A model generated the notes under the pieces. It was not told where the DNA came from, made no database searches, and was given only the letters and a program-made list of their open reading frames with translations. Of a DNA stretch of 64,000 bases, positions 61,889 through 64,000 are shown piece by piece. Made by a program: the position numbers and the translations under genes. Source of the DNA: Sinorhizobium fredii NGR234 (GTDB taxonomy: Bacteria > Pseudomonadota > Alphaproteobacteria > Rhizobiales > Rhizobiaceae); assembly GCF_000018545.1 (NCBI RefSeq), contig NC_012587.1, forward strand, positions 3,811,001-3,875,000, written 5' to 3'. Within the stretch, counting starts at the first letter, position 1. Each line of letters starts with the position of its first letter.

Positions 61889-62263
61889 TCAGGAATTGAC
61901 GACTTGGTAGCAGATGCTGGCCGTGCCCGAGCGGATCATGCCGATCTGCGAGGCGGCCGCCTTGGACAGATCGATCACGCGGCCGCGAATGAAGGGGCCG
62001 CGGTCGTTGATCCGGACTACGACGGACTTGCCGTTCCGCTTGTTGGTAACCTGCACCTTAGTACCGAATTTCAGGCTGCGGTGGGCTGCCGTCAGGCGCG
62101 CGGCGTTCATGCGCTCACCGGAGGCGGTTTTCGAGGTGAGGGCGTACCAGGAGGCGCCACCGCAACCCGTTCCCTTTGCCTGGATGTCGGATGCCGAGAC
62201 CAAACCCATCCCGACGGCGAATAGCGCTGCGGCGGCAGCAGTCTTGATTTTCGCGGGCTTCAA
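61889..62263 (-). CDS. RlpA-like septal/peptidoglycan protein (double-psi beta-barrel)
   Basis: A 124-residue exported protein with a signal peptide ending around VSASDIQA. The RlpA-like barrel begins [12 protein letters not shown] (Cys) and [20 protein letters not shown]; the conserved [20 protein letters not shown] is complete with Asp and Arg. RlpA proteins cut or bind peptidoglycan denuded glycan strands. No C-terminal SPOR domain is present, so this is a short form. It is followed upstream by an AT-rich gene-poor stretch. Confidence 0.9.
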   Translation of the reverse strand: MKPAKIKTAAAAALFAVGMGLVSASDIQAKGTGCGGASWYALTSKTASGERMNAARLTAAHRSLKFGTKVQVTNKRNGKSVVVRINDRGPFIRGRVIDLSKAAASQIGMIRSGTASICYQVVNS

Positions 62264-62723
62264 GCGATGACCTCTTCGGATTGAATGTTCGACTAGTTCC
62301 CTTGCAGTTCGAGCTAATTAGGGCAAAAAATGGCAAAACCGTGCTTCAACCGTTAACCTTCGATTAGGATTTATTGAAAAACATGGTGATTTTAAAAATG
62401 GAGTGCCGTTTTAATTGCTTTAGAAAGGACAAAGAAGTTCTATGAAATCAGCGGTTAAACGATTTGAGCGCCCATTCGTTCCGCGCAGCTGCCAGCCGAA
62501 CGTAAAAAATCATTTAAAATTTCGATTCACTGGATTTTTCACGAATTTCCCTCGTCAAAAATGCGAACTATCGCTTAGGTTGTAGTGAATGGACAAGTAT
62601 AGGGCAAAATATGGCAGTATGAGGCAGGAGCGCTGAATCTTCCGAATCTATTACTTTCGGATGATCTCACGACATGCTTTTGGAGGGGGGCGATATTCTG
62701 AAAGAAGTATCGCAGAAGTAAAT
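62264..62723. other. AT-rich gene-poor stretch
   Basis: This 460-nt interval is clearly richer in A and T than the rest, with A/T runs around 62330-62420 and 62490-62570. A possible 47-codon ORF at 62442-62585 on the plus strand (MKSAVKRFERPFVPR and on) follows AAAGAAG, but I cannot support it further. Two similar strings, gggcaaaaaatggc near 62322 and gggcaaaatatggc near 62602, flank it. No promoter or RNA gene was identified with confidence. It may be transferred DNA or a regulatory region for both flanking genes. Confidence 0.45.
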
Positions 62724-63599
62724 CTATTCGCCGCGCCAGGTGCCGCTGGCCCATAGCTGTGCAAGCGAAACGCGATAGTTCGGGAAGGCGAATTCGAAGC
62801 CAGCCCGGCGAAGCCGCGTGTTGGAGACGCGCTTGTTCTCGCCATAGAAGGATCGCGCCATCGACGACATCTCTGCGCTCTCGAAGGGAATCTCCGGTGG
62901 TGGCTCGACACCCATCAGCCGGGCGGCCTCGGCCACCACGTCCTGCGGCGGCCCTGGCTCATCATCGGTCACGTTGAAGATTCCGCCCATGCCGCGGCCG
63001 GCGAGGAATGCGGCCGCCGCCCCGATATCCTCGACACGGATGCGATTGAAGACCTGGTTCGGCTTCACGACGCGCCGCGCCGTGCCTTCCGTGAGGTTGC
63101 GGAAGGCGTTGCGGCCCGGCCCGTAGATGCCGGCGAGCCGCAGTACGGCGACGGGAATGCCCAGACTCGCGCCATGATCCAGCCAGGCATTTTCCGCCTC
63201 GACCCGCTCGACGGATCGCTGCGAGACAGGCTTGAGCGGTGTCTCCTCCGATACCCAGCCGCCGCCATGATCGCCGTAAACGCCGACGGTGGAGAGATAA
63301 CCGACCCAGCGAAGGTTCGGCAGAAGCCTCTCGAGCGGTGGCGTGCCGGCCCGGAACATCGGGTCGCCTTCGCGACCGGGGGCGATCGACTGGACGAGGT
63401 GAGTCGTCTTGCGCATCGCCTCGGCGAGATCAGCGGAAATCGCGTTGCCGTCGAACAGCAGAGGCTCGATGCCTGCGGCCTTGAGCGTTGCCAGCTTCTC
63501 CGGTGACCGGGTGGTTCCCGTTACCGATTGCGCCGCGGGGGCGAACGCCTTCGCGATGGCCGTGCCGGAATAGCCGGCGCCAAGTATCAGGACATGCAT
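62724..63599 (-). CDS. NAD(P)-dependent epimerase/dehydratase-like protein (YeeZ type)
   Basis: A 291-residue extended SDR. The cofactor motif is LILGAGYSGTAIAKAF at the N-terminus (GAGYSG in place of the usual GxxGxxG), with YLSTVGVYGDHGG (Ser/Tyr region) and RLAGIYGPGRNAF. It resembles YeeZ/NAD(P)-binding sugar epimerases, but the substrate is unknown and it may be catalytically altered. The start is ATG 63597-63599. It overlaps the end of queG by 13 nt and is read on the same strand, so the two are coupled. Confidence 0.88.
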   Translation of the reverse strand: MHVLILGAGYSGTAIAKAFAPAAQSVTGTTRSPEKLATLKAAGIEPLLFDGNAISADLAEAMRKTTHLVQSIAPGREGDPMFRAGTPPLERLLPNLRWVGYLSTVGVYGDHGGGWVSEETPLKPVSQRSVERVEAENAWLDHGASLGIPVAVLRLAGIYGPGRNAFRNLTEGTARRVVKPNQVFNRIRVEDIGAAAAFLAGRGMGGIFNVTDDEPGPPQDVVAEAARLMGVEPPPEIPFESAEMSSMARSFYGENKRVSNTRLRRAGFEFAFPNYRVSLAQLWASGTWRGE

Positions 63600-64000
63600 C
63601 GGCTCACTCCTGCCATTTCCCATTCCGAAAGCACCTCGTCGTCGGTTTCCTGTCCGCATTCCGCGGCGAAAGCTGCCAGGTCGCCCGCCGGCATCAGGCG
63701 CGACAGCGCCCAGACGGCCATCCCTCTGACGGTTGGCGAGCCATCGCGCGCGCATGCCTTGCAGGCGGGTATCAGGTCCTTCTGACCGGAATTGCCGGCG
63801 GCGATCAAGACATTTCTGACGAAGCGGTCGCGTCCGATACGTTTCACCGGGGAGCCGGAGAACAGGCTGCGGAATGCGGCGTCGTCGAGCGTCAGCAGGG
63901 CGGCGAGCTCCGGCTCCTGGAGGTCCTCCCGTGCCCTGAGCTTCATCTCCGAGGCCGAGCGTGCAAACTTGTTCCAGGGACAAACGGCGAGACAGTCGTC
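63587..64000 (-). CDS. queG: Epoxyqueuosine reductase QueG, C-terminal part (5' end outside window)
   Basis: The last 137 codons of QueG, read on the complement from the window end to a stop at 63587-63589. DDCLAVCPWNKFARSASEM at the window edge contains the cluster-binding CxxxCP element, and ELAALLTLDDAAFRSLFSGS and KRIGRDRFVRNVLIAAGNSG (HEAT-like C-terminal repeats) follow. QueG reduces epoxyqueuosine to queuosine in tRNA using cobalamin and [4Fe-4S] clusters. Its end overlaps the epimerase-like gene by 13 nt, suggesting an operon. Confidence 0.92.
   Translation of the reverse strand, partial: DDCLAVCPWNKFARSASEMKLRAREDLQEPELAALLTLDDAAFRSLFSGSPVKRIGRDRFVRNVLIAAGNSGQKDLIPACKACARDGSPTVRGMAVWALSRLMPAGDLAAFAAECGQETDDEVLSEWEMAGVSRCMS

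Overview
The window is 64 kb of GC-rich, gene-dense chromosomal DNA from an alphaproteobacterium of the order Rhizobiales. It is most likely a Sinorhizobium/Ensifer-type rhizobium. I base this on the gene set (an Irr-box-controlled mbfA, short HRDC-less RNase D, an ExoD family protein, the two-imelysin/di-heme iron locus) and on many intergenic palindromic repeats of the kind called RIME and motif A/B/C elements in rhizobia. Species is inferred from family knowledge only. No rRNA, tRNA, CRISPR or prophage was seen.

Layout. 1-6600: a membrane sensor cut by the window start, a D-2-hydroxyacid dehydrogenase, RNase D, a SelW-like/VTT pair, DoxX, GFA, acetyltransferases. 6640-7380: a GIY-YIG nuclease gene bracketed by inverted palindromes, followed by a decayed second copy. 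7390-9810: a ccdAB toxin-antitoxin pair and lepA. 9890-15060: MFS transporter, XRE-cupin regulator, GNAT, HDAC-like hydrolase, ExoD, OmpA lipoprotein. 15350-18190: epmB-epmA divergent from efp, a complete EF-P beta-lysylation set. 18400-22630: cfa, mbfA with a textbook Irr box, a BTLCP proteinase, a hydrolase. 22850-31360: infC (AUU start), a Gly-rich exported protein, a PepSY-like protein with a two-component system, then rpmI-rplT and pheS-pheT. 31570-38710: small enzymes, YciF-like protein, SDR, aldo/keto reductase, Gfo/Idh/MocA enzyme, xseA. 38720-39413: an oxidoreductase gene broken by a repeat insertion. 39419-47153: two divergent MarR/target pairs, M29 aminopeptidase, GST, YbaK, YffB-like reductase, YitT, aminotransferase and divergent Lrp. 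47266-49944: a tightly packed three-gene operon of unknown function (DUF3024, SWIM zinc finger, nucleotidyltransferase-like). 50150-53620: guaA, MTA/SAH nucleosidase, thioesterase, GNAT. 53617-60324: an iron locus (imelysin, di-heme protein, imelysin, CorA, DUF1513). 60469-64000: RNA methyltransferase, RlpA-like protein, NAD-dependent epimerase-like protein, and queG running off the end.

The most unusual signal is the repeat biology. Nine copies of a 19-bp palindrome occur mostly as inward-facing pairs. One pair encloses an intact GIY-YIG gene, and the others enclose short remnants that resemble the 5' flank of that gene. This suggests a nuclease-bearing element with internally deleted, MITE-like derivatives. 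A second repeat family (double hairpin, about 105 bp, four copies) has inserted into a coding gene and destroyed it. A third family sits in frame inside the di-heme oxidoreductase gene and adds roughly 65 to 75 residues between signal peptide and domain.
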